Shown here piece by piece: positions 18,686 to 27,637 of a stretch of 64,000 nucleotides of DNA. The DNA comes from Sandaracinaceae bacterium (lineage in GTDB: Bacteria > Myxococcota_A > Polyangia > Polyangiales > Sandaracinaceae). A program made the position numbers and the translations under genes. The notes under the pieces are model-generated. The model worked only from the letters and a program-made list of their open reading frames with translations. It did not search any database and was not told the origin of the DNA. Within the stretch, counting starts at the first letter, position 1. Each line of letters begins with the position of its first letter. The stretch covers positions 23,104 through 87,103 of the forward strand of contig JAHBWG010000038.1 in the NCBI GenBank assembly GCA_019637095.1. Direction: 5' to 3'.

Positions 18686-21600
18686 GAGAAGTCCACCCGA
18701 TCGAGCTCCTGATCTTGATCGAAGCAGGAGTAGACGAGCGTCTCCTCGCCGCTCACCGGATCGACGTGCCGCTGCAGGCACTGCGCGCAGACCTCCTTGA
18801 GCATGCACTGCATCGGCGAGTTGATGCTGCCGAGCGCGACGTGCGCGGGAGACAGGTACGGCGCGAGCGCGCCCTTCCGGGCCTCGGCGACGGCGCGCAT
18901 CATCCCGTCGCTCCCGATCGCGAGCACGCGATGGATGGCGTCGAGCGGCACGCGGCGCGGGCCGAGCTCCCCGCGGGCGTAGGCGAGCATCGCCTCGACC
19001 ACGTTGCCGCGGAAGTGCGCGTCCTGAAGGCGCCGCGGCGCGATCGGCGGGCCCGTGTCGGACGCCCAGATCACCTGCTCGGTCCCTGCCTCGATCTGGT
19101 CGCGTTCGAAGACCGTACCGCCGTCGCGGTAGCCCGCGAAGTAGAGCACGCGGCTGCCCGCGGCCCGGAACGCCTTGGCGATCGAGAACAGCACGGCGTT
19201 GCCGAGGCCGCCGCCGACGAGCAGCACGTTCTCGCCGCCGCGGATGTCGCTCGGGCGCCCGGTCGGGCCCATCACGACGACGGGCTCGCCGACCTCGAGG
19301 TGCCGGCAGAGCCGCGAGCTCACGCCCATCTCGAGGACGATCATCGAGAGCAGCCCCGCCTCGGGATCGGTGGACGCTCCGGTCAGCGCGATCCCCTCGG
19401 TCGCGAGGGTCGTCTCGTCGATCCGCCGCGCGTGGCGCTCGAAGCTCTGCAGCCGGTAGAACTGCCCGGGCTGGAACCGCCGCGCCGCGCGCGGCGCGCG
19501 CACGACGACCTCGACGATCCCGGGCGCGAGCTCGCGCACCGCGTGCACCGTCGCGCGCAGCTCGTCGTCGAGGCGCGCGAACAGCGCGGTGTCGAGCGGC
19601 GCCGGGGGCGGCTCCCCGAACAGCGCGCTCACCGCGCGGTGTCCGTCCTTGGCGCTCGCCATCGCCTTCACGACGCTGCCCGCGTAGCGCGGGTGGTTGT
19701 CGCCGTAGTAGCTCACGAGCTGGCCCCCGGGGCCGCGATGGCTGGTGAAGAACCCGTCGCCCGGCGCCAGCGCGATCGCGCCGTCCTCGGCGCGGTGCGC
19801 CGCGTGCGAGGCGAAGTAGCCGCGCGCGTCGAGCTCGAACGTGCCCGGGTACTCGCGCTCGTAGGTCACGTTCGGGTGGGTGCCGGCGGCGACGAAGATC
19901 GCGCGCGCGGGGATGCGCACGCGCGCGTCGGTCGCGCGGAGCCGCCCGTCCTCTTGCTCGTTGACCGCGAACGTCACCGCCTCGGCCGCACCGAAGCGGT
20001 CGACGTGGACCTCGAGCGGCGAGAGCAGCTCCACGTACCGCACGCCCTCCTCGAGGCTCTTCTCGACCTCCTCGTGGTTCAGCCGGTACGCGGGCGAGTC
20101 GACGAGGCGCCGCCGGTAGACCACCCGCACGCCGCCCCACGCGTCGAGCAGCGAGCGCAGCTCGGGCACGCGGCCCTCCCGCGCGGCGGCCGCCCGCTCC
20201 ACGGCGATCGCCTCCCCGTGCGCGAGCTGCTCGTCGAGGACGCCGAGCTCCTCCTCGTCGAAGCGTGTGCGCACCGCCGCCTCGCCGTGCTCCGCCACGA
20301 GCGCGAGGTAGCGCTCGCGCGCCTTCTCGACCTGCACCACGTAGTAGGCGAGCGCCTCGGTCGCCGTGTCGATCGCGGTCAGCCCGCTCCCGATGACGAC
20401 GGCGGGGAGGCGCAGCTGCAGGTTCGCGAGCGAGTCGCGGCGGAAGGCGCCGCCGAGCTGGAGCCCCATCAAGAAGTCGCTCGCCTGGCGCACGCCGCGC
20501 GCCATCCCGTTCTTCATCTCGACGAGCGTCGGGCGGCCCGCGCCGGCCGCGATCGCGACGTGATCGAAGCCGAGCGCCCACGCGTCCTCGAGCGTGATCG
20601 TGCCGCCGAAGCGCACGCCGCCGTACGCGCGGAACGCCGCGCGCCGCGCGAGGTTCAGGTAGAGCATCGAGAGGAAGCTCTTGTCCCAGCGCACGGTGAT
20701 GCCGTACTCGCTGACGCCGCCGAAGCCGAGCACGGTGCGCGACTCGAGCGGCTCGCGTAACGCCTCGACGTCCCGGATCGGCTCGCGCAGCCAGGCCTCC
20801 GGCAGCGGCTCGATCTTCAACCCGTCGATCGCGACGACCGCGAAGCCCTCGTTGAGGAGGTAGTGCGCCAGCGTGTAGCCAGCGGGCCCGAGCCCGACGA
20901 CGAGCACCTTCTTGCCCGTGTGCGGGCGCGGGATCGGGCGGTGGAGCGAGAGCGGCGAGAACCTCGTCAACAGCGACCAGATCTCGAAGCCCCACGGCAG
21001 CGAGAGCACCTCGTCGAGCACGCGCGTCTCGACCATCGGCACGTTCACCGGCGCCTGCTTCTGGAAGATGCAGGCCTTCATGCAGTCGTTGCAGATCCGG
21101 TGGCCGGTGCCCGGGCACATCGGGTTGTCGAGCGTGATCGCGACGAGGGCGCCGAGCGGATCGCCAGCGCGGCGCAGCGCCTGGGCCTCGCCGATCTTCT
21201 CGCCGAGCGGACAGCCGGCGAGCTCGACGCCGAGCGGGTTCTTCGTGTTCCGGCCGGCCTTGTCGGTGAGGCCGCGGCTGCACGAGTCCTTGCCGCGCTC
21301 GTGGCAGTACATGCAGAGCTCGAGCTCCGCGCCGACGTCGCGCGGGCCGCCGCGCGGATCGGTCAGCGCGAACGGCTCGGGTCGGCCGCGGGGCGTGACC
21401 TCGCCGATCGACTCGCCCCGCACCGCGCCGGCGGGGCGCCGCAGGTGCACGAGGTGGCCGAAGTCCTGCGGGCGCACCTCGGCGAGCGAAGGCCAGCGGG
21501 CGGCCTCGTCGCCCGGGCTCGCGCGCCGCGCGACGAGCGCACCCTCGATCGCGTGGAGCACCGCCTCGAGCAGCGCCTCGTCGTCGCGATCCGCGAGCGC

Positions 21601-22155
21601 GGGGAGCGCGGCGCGCAGGCCCGCGACGAGCGCGCGCGCGTCCTCGGTCCAGCTCGCGCCGCCCGCCCGCGCCACCTTTCGCGCGAGCTCGTGCGCGTCG
21701 AGCAGGCGCAGCGTCGCGACCGCGACCGAGCGCTCCTCGTCGTCGGCGGCGTCTGACGCACGGCCGGCCGCCGCCCACGCGCGCGACGCGATCGCCGCGT
21801 CCGCCGGCGCGGGGGGCGCGGTCCGCTTCGCGAGCCGCTTCTTCACGAAGCGCTTACGGAAGTCGAGCACGGGCTCGTCGGCGAGCACGCGCGCGCGCAG
21901 CGCGTCGAGCTCGGCCTCGACGCCGAACAGACGGGCCACGAAGGCGCCCGCGTGCGGGGCCACCGCCAGGACGAGCTTCGAGGTCGCCGCCGCGTCGAGC
22001 GCGTCCGGCGTGGCGCGGGCCGCGAACAGCGCCTCGGCCGCCGCCGGGTCGCGCTCGGCGAGCCAAGTGTCGAAACGCACGAGCAGCTTGGCCAGCCCGT
22101 CGTCGGTGTGAAGATCGTCCCAGTCGAGCCCCGGAAAGCCGAGCGTCAGCTTCAT
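18595..22155 (-). CDS. Giant iron-sulfur flavoprotein: NfnB/GltD-like oxidoreductase fused to an NfnA/PyrK-like ferredoxin reductase
   Basis: A 1186-residue cytoplasmic enzyme. Residues 1-270 are helical and unrecognised. Cysteines at 281, 284, 292, 315 and 347, 355, 358, 362 could ligate two [4Fe-4S] clusters as in NfnB/GltD. FAD site VLVVGLGPAGYTLAHYLL (417-434) and a second dinucleotide fold VVIGSGLTAIDTA (about 555) form the NADPH-oxidoreductase part. From about 850 an FNR-type module follows (FQPGQFYRLQSF, VVMGPTGRPSDI, NVLLVGGGLGNAVLF) and ends with C-x5-C-x2-C-x17-C, like the [2Fe-2S] site of PyrK/NfnA. NfnAB is normally two subunits performing electron bifurcation among NAD(H), NADP(H) and ferredoxin; here both are on one chain. 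Its activity is inference. Confidence 0.85.
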   Translation of the reverse strand: MKLTLGFPGLDWDDLHTDDGLAKLLVRFDTWLAERDPAAAEALFAARATPDALDAAATSKLVLAVAPHAGAFVARLFGVEAELDALRARVLADEPVLDFRKRFVKKRLAKRTAPPAPADAAIASRAWAAAGRASDAADDEERSVAVATLRLLDAHELARKVARAGGASWTEDARALVAGLRAALPALADRDDEALLEAVLHAIEGALVARRASPGDEAARWPSLAEVRPQDFGHLVHLRRPAGAVRGESIGEVTPRGRPEPFALTDPRGGPRDVGAELELCMYCHERGKDSCSRGLTDKAGRNTKNPLGVELAGCPLGEKIGEAQALRRAGDPLGALVAITLDNPMCPGTGHRICNDCMKACIFQKQAPVNVPMVETRVLDEVLSLPWGFEIWSLLTRFSPLSLHRPIPRPHTGKKVLVVGLGPAGYTLAHYLLNEGFAVVAIDGLKIEPLPEAWLREPIRDVEALREPLESRTVLGFGGVSEYGITVRWDKSFLSMLYLNLARRAAFRAYGGVRFGGTITLEDAWALGFDHVAIAAGAGRPTLVEMKNGMARGVRQASDFLMGLQLGGAFRRDSLANLQLRLPAVVIGSGLTAIDTATEALAYYVVQVEKARERYLALVAEHGEAAVRTRFDEEELGVLDEQLAHGEAIAVERAAAAREGRVPELRSLLDAWGGVRVVYRRRLVDSPAYRLNHEEVEKSLEEGVRYVELLSPLEVHVDRFGAAEAVTFAVNEQEDGRLRATDARVRIPARAIFVAAGTHPNVTYEREYPGTFELDARGYFASHAAHRAEDGAIALAPGDGFFTSHRGPGGQLVSYYGDNHPRYAGSVVKAMASAKDGHRAVSALFGEPPPAPLDTALFARLDDELRATVHAVRELAPGIVEVVVRAPRAARRFQPGQFYRLQSFERHARRIDETTLATEGIALTGASTDPEAGLLSMIVLEMGVSSRLCRHLEVGEPVVVMGPTGRPSDIRGGENVLLVGGGLGNAVLFSIAKAFRAAGSRVLYFAGYRDGGTVFERDQIEAGTEQVIWASDTGPPIAPRRLQDAHFRGNVVEAMLAYARGELGPRRVPLDAIHRVLAIGSDGMMRAVAEARKGALAPYLSPAHVALGSINSPMQCMLKEVCAQCLQRHVDPVSGEETLVYSCFDQDQELDRVDFSHLRQRLRQSSMQEKLSALWFEERLPRAAE

Positions 22156-22245
22156 CTACGGTTTTCCCATCGATTCAGTAGGCAATAGCGAACCATGCGC
22201 CGCCGAGCACGGGCGGTCAAGCGGTGCTAAGCGGACGGCCGACCG

Positions 22246-23277
22246 ATGGAAGACGGGCTGACCTATCGCGGGGCGGGGGTGGACATCGAGGCGGGCGAGC
22301 GCCTGGTCGACCGCATCAAGCCGCTCGCGCGCGCGACTCGGATCGAGGGCGTGCTCGGCGGGGTCGGCGGCTTCGCGGGCCTGTTCGAGGTGCCGCCCGA
22401 CATGGAGCGGCCCGTGCTGGTCTCGGGAACGGACGGCGTCGGGACGAAGCTGCGCGTCGCGTTCCTCGCCGGCGTCCACGACACCGTCGGGATCGACCTC
22501 GTGGCCATGTGCGTCAACGACGTGCTCACGGTCGGCGCGCGCCCGCTGTTCTTCCTCGACTACTTCGCGACGGGCGCCCTCGACGTCGACGTCGCCGAGG
22601 CGGTGATCCGCGGCATCGCGAAGGGGTGCGAGCTCGCCGGCTGCGCGCTCCTCGGCGGCGAGACGGCCGAGATGCCGGGCTCCTATCCGCCGGGGGAGTA
22701 CGACCTCGCCGGCTTCGCGGTCGGCGTCGTGGAGAAGGCGAAGATCCTCGACGGCTCGGCGGTGCGCGCGGGCGACGTCCTGATCGCCCTGCCTTCGAGC
22801 GGCCTCCACAGCAACGGCTACTCGCTCGCGCGCAAGGCGCTGTTCGAGCGCGGCGGCCTCGACGTCGGCGGGCGGGTCGAGGAGCTCGGCGCGACGCCGA
22901 TCGGCGAGGCGCTCCTGGCGCCGACGCGCATCTACGCGCGCGAGGTCGCCGCCGCGCTCGCCGCGAGCCCCATCCACGCGATGTGTCACGTCACGGGCGG
23001 CGGGCTGCCGGGCAACCTCCCGCGCGTGCTCGCGCCCGGCACCGGCGCGCGCATCGAGGCGGCCCCGCCCCCGCTGCCGATCTTCCGTGCGATCGCGCGG
23101 CTCGGCGGCGTCGAGGAGCCGGAGATGCGGCGCGCGTTCAACCTCGGCGTCGGGTACGTCTTCGTGGTGCCGGAGGCGGGCGCCGACGCCGTCCTCGCGG
23201 CGCTGCCCGAGGCCTGGGCGCTCGGGCGCGTGGTGCCGTCGGACGCGAGCGGAGAGGCCCGCGTCGCGTACGCCTGA
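22246..23277 (+). CDS. purM: Phosphoribosylformylglycinamidine cyclo-ligase (AIR synthetase)
   Basis: A 343-residue enzyme of de novo purine synthesis that closes the imidazole ring of AIR using ATP. The start MEDGLTYRGAGVDIEAGERLVDRIK is typical. SGTDGVGTKLRVAF, GIDLVAMCVNDVLTVGARPLFFLDY and LLGGETAEMPGSY are the ATP/substrate motifs, with SGLHSNGYSLAR and HVTGGGLPGNLPRVL in the second half. Normal length and complete. The gene stands alone among signalling and pilus genes, with no other pur gene in the window. The next gene begins 3 nt after its stop. Confidence 0.97.
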   Translation: MEDGLTYRGAGVDIEAGERLVDRIKPLARATRIEGVLGGVGGFAGLFEVPPDMERPVLVSGTDGVGTKLRVAFLAGVHDTVGIDLVAMCVNDVLTVGARPLFFLDYFATGALDVDVAEAVIRGIAKGCELAGCALLGGETAEMPGSYPPGEYDLAGFAVGVVEKAKILDGSAVRAGDVLIALPSSGLHSNGYSLARKALFERGGLDVGGRVEELGATPIGEALLAPTRIYAREVAAALAASPIHAMCHVTGGGLPGNLPRVLAPGTGARIEAAPPPLPIFRAIARLGGVEEPEMRRAFNLGVGYVFVVPEAGADAVLAALPEAWALGRVVPSDASGEARVAYA

Positions 23278-23280
23278 GCG

Positions 23281-24825
23281 ATGGAGACGCCGGCCAGCTC
23301 CTACGACGTCGTCTGCGTCGGCACCCAGCTCGCGCCGCTGTTGACCGGCGCCCTGCTCGCGAAGCGCGGCTTCCGCGTCCTGCTCGTCTCGCAGGAGGAG
23401 CGACCCCCGACGTACCGGTCGACCGACGACGTCGTCTTCCCGCGCGAGCCCTTCCACTTCGTGCCGGCGAGCTCTCCGATTGCGCGGCGCGTGCTCGCCG
23501 AGCTCGCGGTGCACCCGCGCTTCCGCCGGCACGCGGTGCAGATCGATCCCGCCTTCCAGGTGTGTCTGCCCCGCCACCGCTTCGAGCTCGCGCGCGAGCC
23601 CGAGCTGCTCGGCCGCGAGATCGAGCGCGAGTTCCCCGAGGTGAAGCGGCCCATCGAGGACTTCCTGCGCATCAACGAGGCGCAGCAGCAGCTCTTCGAC
23701 GCGGTCTTCGATCACGACCTCGCGTGGCCGCCGGACACGTTCTTCGAGCGCCGCGATCACGCGCGCGCGACGTCGATCCTGCCCTTCGGCAAGCACGGCA
23801 CCGCGCTCGATCCGCTCGCGGAGCTGCCCGAGCGGCACCCGTTCCGGCTCGTCGTCGAGCTGCCGGCGCGGTTCTCGGACGGGATGGACCCGGACCACAC
23901 CAACGGCCTGCGGCTCAGCCGGCTCTTCGGCGCGTGGCGCCTCGGCGCGGCCGCGCTCGAGGGCGGCTACGCGACGCTGCGCGCGCTGCTCGTCGAGGCG
24001 ATCGAGGCGCACGGCGGCGTGCTGCGCGAGGGCGAGAAGATCGACCGCGTGCGCGTCGGCCGCGGCGGGGTGACCGGCGTCCGCCTCGCCGCGTCGGGCC
24101 AGGAGATCGGCGCCGGGTGGGTGGTGAACGGGGCGCCGCTCCGGAGCCTCTTGTCCTGGGTCCCGGACCGCGCGCCCTTCGAGGAGCTGTTCGAGCGGAT
24201 CGGCGAGCCGGTCGTCCGCTACTACCGCTACACGCTGAACCTGCGCGTGCGGCCCGAGGCGGTCCCGGAGGGGATGAGCCAGGAGGTCTTCTTCGTGCGC
24301 GACCCCCGTCGCCCGCTCGTCGGCGCGAACGCGCTGCACGTCGAGGCGCCGCCGGTGCGCGAGGACGGGCGGCGCCACCTCACCGTGGAGGCGCTGCTCC
24401 CGCGTCGCGCGGTCGAGGAGACGAGCGACTTCGCCTCGACGATGCGCGAGCGCGTGGTCGCGTCGCTGTCCGATCTGATGCCGTTCCTCGGGGAGCACGC
24501 CGAGCTCATCGACTCGCCGCACGACGGCCGCGGCGCGCAGGACCTCGAGCGGCGGATGAGCGTGACGCCGGCGGAGCCGTGGCACCGCGGCGTCGCGACC
24601 ATGCGCGCCGTGTACGGCTTCCCGGTGAGCACCTCGCTCGGGATCGCGGCGCTGCCCGTGCGCGCGCCCGTCAAGCGGCTGCTGTTCGCGAGCGATCAGG
24701 TCGTCCCGGGGCTCGGCCTCGAGGGGCTCTTCCTCGCGGCGTGGTCCGCCGCGCGCGTCGTGAGCCGCGCCGATGCCCGGCGCGATCGGCTCCGCCGCGG
24801 CCGGTGGGGCAAGCTCGAGCTGTAG
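23281..24825 (+). CDS. FAD-dependent amine oxidase/phytoene desaturase-like oxidoreductase
   Basis: A 514-residue protein resembling the NAD(P)-binding/FAD amine-oxidase superfamily that includes carotenoid desaturases. The first strand and helix (YDVVCVGTQLAPLLTGALLAKRGFRVLLVS) have the right pattern, but the GxGxxG loop has become GTQLAP. GGYATLRALLVEAIEAHGG and a C-terminal LLFASDQVVPGLGLEGLFLAAWSAARVV match the family FAD-closing motif. With the phosphate-binding loop changed, FAD binding and catalysis are uncertain. It starts 3 nt after purM. I see no carotenoid genes nearby, so the substrate is unknown. Confidence 0.7.
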   Translation: METPASSYDVVCVGTQLAPLLTGALLAKRGFRVLLVSQEERPPTYRSTDDVVFPREPFHFVPASSPIARRVLAELAVHPRFRRHAVQIDPAFQVCLPRHRFELAREPELLGREIEREFPEVKRPIEDFLRINEAQQQLFDAVFDHDLAWPPDTFFERRDHARATSILPFGKHGTALDPLAELPERHPFRLVVELPARFSDGMDPDHTNGLRLSRLFGAWRLGAAALEGGYATLRALLVEAIEAHGGVLREGEKIDRVRVGRGGVTGVRLAASGQEIGAGWVVNGAPLRSLLSWVPDRAPFEELFERIGEPVVRYYRYTLNLRVRPEAVPEGMSQEVFFVRDPRRPLVGANALHVEAPPVREDGRRHLTVEALLPRRAVEETSDFASTMRERVVASLSDLMPFLGEHAELIDSPHDGRGAQDLERRMSVTPAEPWHRGVATMRAVYGFPVSTSLGIAALPVRAPVKRLLFASDQVVPGLGLEGLFLAAWSAARVVSRADARRDRLRRGRWGKLEL

Positions 24826-24849
24826 CCGAGCACGGACGGCGCCCGGTGG

Positions 24850-24855
24850 TAGCAT
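24850..24855 (+). promoter_or_regulatory. -10-like TAGCAT before the second Ser/Thr kinase
   Basis: TAGCAT ends 8 nt before the GTG at 24864, 25 nt after the oxidoreductase stop. It favours that GTG over the GTG at 24846. Confidence 0.45.
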
Positions 24856-24863
24856 CGCGCTCG

Positions 24864-26441
24864 GTGTCGGAGGACACATCCGTCGGAGGCGCGATCGGAC
24901 CGTACCGCGTCGTGGCCCCGCTCGAAGACGGCGGGATGGCCTCGCTGTACCTCGCGCATCGCCCGCCCGCGCGCGACATCGTCGCCGTGAAGGTCATCCG
25001 CACGCGCCTGCGCGACGACTCGGCGATGGTCCGCATGTTCCAGGACGAGGCGCGCACGCTGACCCACGTCCGCCACCCGAACGTCGTGCGGGTGCTCGAC
25101 TCGGGCGAGTACGAGCACGGCCGCTACCTCGCGATGGAGTACCTGCACGGCTGCTCGCTCGCGCGCCTGCGCGACGAGCTCGAGCGGCGCGAGGTGCCCC
25201 TGCCGGTCGACGTCGTCGCGCACGTCGGGATCGAGGTCGCCGAGGCGCTCCACGCCGCGCACGGCGCGCTCGACGCGGACGGCAAGGCGCTCGGGATCGT
25301 GCACCGCGACGTGAGCCCGCAGAACGTGATGATCTCCGAGAACGGCAACGTGAAGCTGATCGACTTCGGCGTCGCGAAGGCGCACGGCCGCCTCGAGGTC
25401 ACGAACGCGCGCACGATGGTCAAGGGCAAGCTCCGCTACATGGCGCCCGAGCAGGTGAGCGGGAAGCCCGTCGACGGCCGGACCGACATCTTCGCGCTCG
25501 GCATCGTGCTCTGGGAGTGCCTCACCGGGCGCAAGTTCGCCGCGCGCGACGGCGAGGGCGACCTCTTCGCGCGCCTGATGGATCCGCGCGCCACGCCGCC
25601 GAGCGAAGACAACCCCGACGTGCCGGCGGCGCTCGACGACGTGGTGCTCGCGGCCCTCGCGCGCGAGCCGAAGGACCGGCCGGCCACCGCCCGCGAGCTC
25701 GCCGAGCGCATCGCGGCCGCCGCCGACGTGTCGCGCGGCCGCGACCAGCTCCGCGCGCTGGTCGATCGGATGTTCGGGATCGAGCTCGCGTACACGCGCC
25801 GGTGGATCACCGACTCCTTCCATCTGCCCGAGGACGAGTGGCACCTCGAGCCGCCCGCCGCGGGCGACCCTGGCACGACCACCCGCGCGATGGGTCGCGA
25901 GGTGCTCGCGGCGCTCGCGGCGCGCAAGGTCGCGGAGGAGCGGCGCGACGCCTCGCTCGCCGAGACGCTCGTCGCCGAGGAGGCCGACGGGCGGCCCGAT
26001 CCGACGCGGCGCGAGCGACGGCGCGGCGGCGGGCGCCGCGGCAAGCTCGACCTCACGTTCTCGCTCGCGAAGCCGCGCGGGCTCGACGCGACCGGCGCGC
26101 GCCCGCTCGCGGCGCCGTTCGACGAGCCCGTCACCCTCCCCGACACCGGACCGGACGCGGAGCCGTTCGACGCGGGCAACGACACCGACAACCTCGCCAT
26201 GCGCTGCCTCGCGAGCCTGCGGCAGGCGACGTGGGCGGAGCTGCCCGCCGGCGCGCCGCCGCCGCTCTCGCTCATCGCGTCGCTCGAGGAGATCACGCCC
26301 GACGCGCTCCCGCCGCCGTCGTCACGGCCGCCGCCTCCTGCGGCGCCCGCGTCGCGCGGCTGGGTGCTGCTCGTCGCGGTCGCGGTGATCGTCCTGATGG
26401 CGAGCCTCGGGATCACCCTGATCGTGCTCACGAGCGGGTAG
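24864..26441 (+). CDS. Ser/Thr protein kinase with C-terminal membrane anchor
   Basis: A 525-residue kinase of the myxobacterial Pkn type. Gly loop LEDGGMASLYLAHR (first Gly replaced), Lys43 in VAVKVIR, catalytic loop HRDVSPQNVMI, DFGVAK and KGKLRYMAPEQ are present. HRDVSPQN instead of HRDLKPEN is characteristic of myxobacterial kinases. The domain ends near residue 285; a charged and Pro-rich linker leads to one hydrophobic helix at the very C-terminus (GWVLLVAVAVIVLMASLGITLIVL). The kinase domain would thus be cytoplasmic with almost nothing outside, unlike the kinase at 16970. It lies directly before pilT, 9 nt apart, so a link to type IV pilus control is possible. Confidence 0.93.
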   Translation: MSEDTSVGGAIGPYRVVAPLEDGGMASLYLAHRPPARDIVAVKVIRTRLRDDSAMVRMFQDEARTLTHVRHPNVVRVLDSGEYEHGRYLAMEYLHGCSLARLRDELERREVPLPVDVVAHVGIEVAEALHAAHGALDADGKALGIVHRDVSPQNVMISENGNVKLIDFGVAKAHGRLEVTNARTMVKGKLRYMAPEQVSGKPVDGRTDIFALGIVLWECLTGRKFAARDGEGDLFARLMDPRATPPSEDNPDVPAALDDVVLAALAREPKDRPATARELAERIAAAADVSRGRDQLRALVDRMFGIELAYTRRWITDSFHLPEDEWHLEPPAAGDPGTTTRAMGREVLAALAARKVAEERRDASLAETLVAEEADGRPDPTRRERRRGGGRRGKLDLTFSLAKPRGLDATGARPLAAPFDEPVTLPDTGPDAEPFDAGNDTDNLAMRCLASLRQATWAELPAGAPPPLSLIASLEEITPDALPPPSSRPPPPAAPASRGWVLLVAVAVIVLMASLGITLIVLTSG

Positions 26442-26444
26442 ACT
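26439..26444 (+). promoter_or_regulatory. -10-like TAGACT before pilT
   Basis: TAGACT ends 6 nt before the pilT ATG. It includes the kinase stop codon TAG, so chance is possible here. Confidence 0.3.
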
Positions 26445-26450
26445 GGCCCC

Positions 26451-27569
26451 ATGGACGGTCAGCCGCGCTTCACGATCCACCAGCTCCTCAAGGTCATGAT
26501 CGACCGCGGGGCCTCCGACCTCCACGTCACCACCGGCACGCCGCCGCAGCTCCGCATCGACGGCTCGCTCGTCCCGCTCAAGACGGAGCCGCTCGACGCG
26601 GTCGAGACCAAGCAGCTCTGCTACTCGGTCATGTCCGAGGAGCAGACGGTCCGGTTCGAGAAGAGCAACGAGCTCGACCTCTCCTTCGGCGTACGCGGCC
26701 TCTCGCGCTTCCGCGCGAACATCTTCATGCAGCGCGGCGCGGTCGCGGGCGCGTTCCGCGCCATCCCGTTCAAGATCCTCTCGTTCGAGGAGCTCGGGCT
26801 GCCGCCGGTGGTCGCGCAGCTCGCGAACATCCCGCGCGGCCTCGTACTCGTCACCGGACCGACCGGCTCGGGCAAGTCGACGACGCTCGCCGCGATGATC
26901 GACAAGATCAACCGGGAGCGCCGCGAGCACATCCTCACGATCGAGGATCCGATCGAGTACCTGCACGCCAACAAGCTCTGCGTGGTCAACCAGCGCGAGG
27001 TCGGCGCGGACACGAACAGCTTCAAGATCGCGCTCAAGTACGTCCTGCGGCAGGACCCGGACGTGGTGCTCGTCGGCGAGATGCGCGACCTCGAGACGAT
27101 CGAGTCCGCGCTCACGATCTCGGAGACCGGTCACCTCGTCTTCGCGACGCTCCACACGAACGGCGCGATCAGCTCGATCAACCGCATCATCGACGTGTTC
27201 CCCGCCCACCAGCAGCCGCAGGTACGCGCGCAGCTGTCGTTCGTGTTGCAGGGTGTGCTCTGCCAGAACCTCGTCGCGCGCGCCGACGGGCCGGGCCGCG
27301 CCCTCGTGCTCGAGGTCATGATCCCGGACCCCGCCATCCGGAACCTCATCCGCGAGGACAAGGTCCACCAGATCTACTCGTCGATGCAGATCGGCCAGGC
27401 CAAGAGCGGGATGCAGACGTTCAACCAGTCCCTCATGGCGCTCTTCCTCCGGCGGGTCATCTCGCTCGAAGACGCGCTCGGACGCTCCCCCGACCCGGGC
27501 GAGCTCCAGCGCATGGTCGAGGAGCACCAGCGCGGCGCGGCCGCGGCCAAGGGCGCCCCGAAGCGCTGA
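26451..27569 (+). CDS. pilT: Type IV pilus retraction ATPase PilT
   Basis: A 372-residue hexameric ATPase that depolymerises type IV pili for twitching (S-type) motility, at the inner-membrane base. Walker A GPTGSGKSTTL, Asp box region ILTIEDPIEYLH, Walker B VVLVGEMRDLETI and His box ETGHLVFATLHTN are all intact. DPAIRNLIREDK is the AIRNLIR motif that distinguishes PilT from PilB. Length is normal. It lies between a Ser/Thr kinase and pilC, 68 nt upstream of the latter. Confidence 0.97.
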   Translation: MDGQPRFTIHQLLKVMIDRGASDLHVTTGTPPQLRIDGSLVPLKTEPLDAVETKQLCYSVMSEEQTVRFEKSNELDLSFGVRGLSRFRANIFMQRGAVAGAFRAIPFKILSFEELGLPPVVAQLANIPRGLVLVTGPTGSGKSTTLAAMIDKINRERREHILTIEDPIEYLHANKLCVVNQREVGADTNSFKIALKYVLRQDPDVVLVGEMRDLETIESALTISETGHLVFATLHTNGAISSINRIIDVFPAHQQPQVRAQLSFVLQGVLCQNLVARADGPGRALVLEVMIPDPAIRNLIREDKVHQIYSSMQIGQAKSGMQTFNQSLMALFLRRVISLEDALGRSPDPGELQRMVEEHQRGAAAAKGAPKR

Positions 27570-27619
27570 GCGGCCTGCGGATGGCGTCAACGTTTTTGCC
27601 CGGCGCGCGGCGCGAGAGG

Positions 27620-27625
27620 TAGACT
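27620..27625 (+). promoter_or_regulatory. -10-like TAGACT before pilC
   Basis: TAGACT ends 12 nt before the pilC ATG, in the 68 nt gap after pilT. Confidence 0.45.
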
Positions 27626-27637
27626 CGTACGGCCAGC

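Noticed and set aside
18480..18800. Plus-strand frame continuing the kinase tail
   Set aside because: It runs antisense to the certain NfnB-like gene and is Arg-rich; kept only as a hint of frameshift.
22224..24863. Long plus-strand frame running through purM and the oxidoreductase into the second kinase
   Set aside because: The part before 24864 is Arg-rich with no domain and lies out of frame with two recognised genes.
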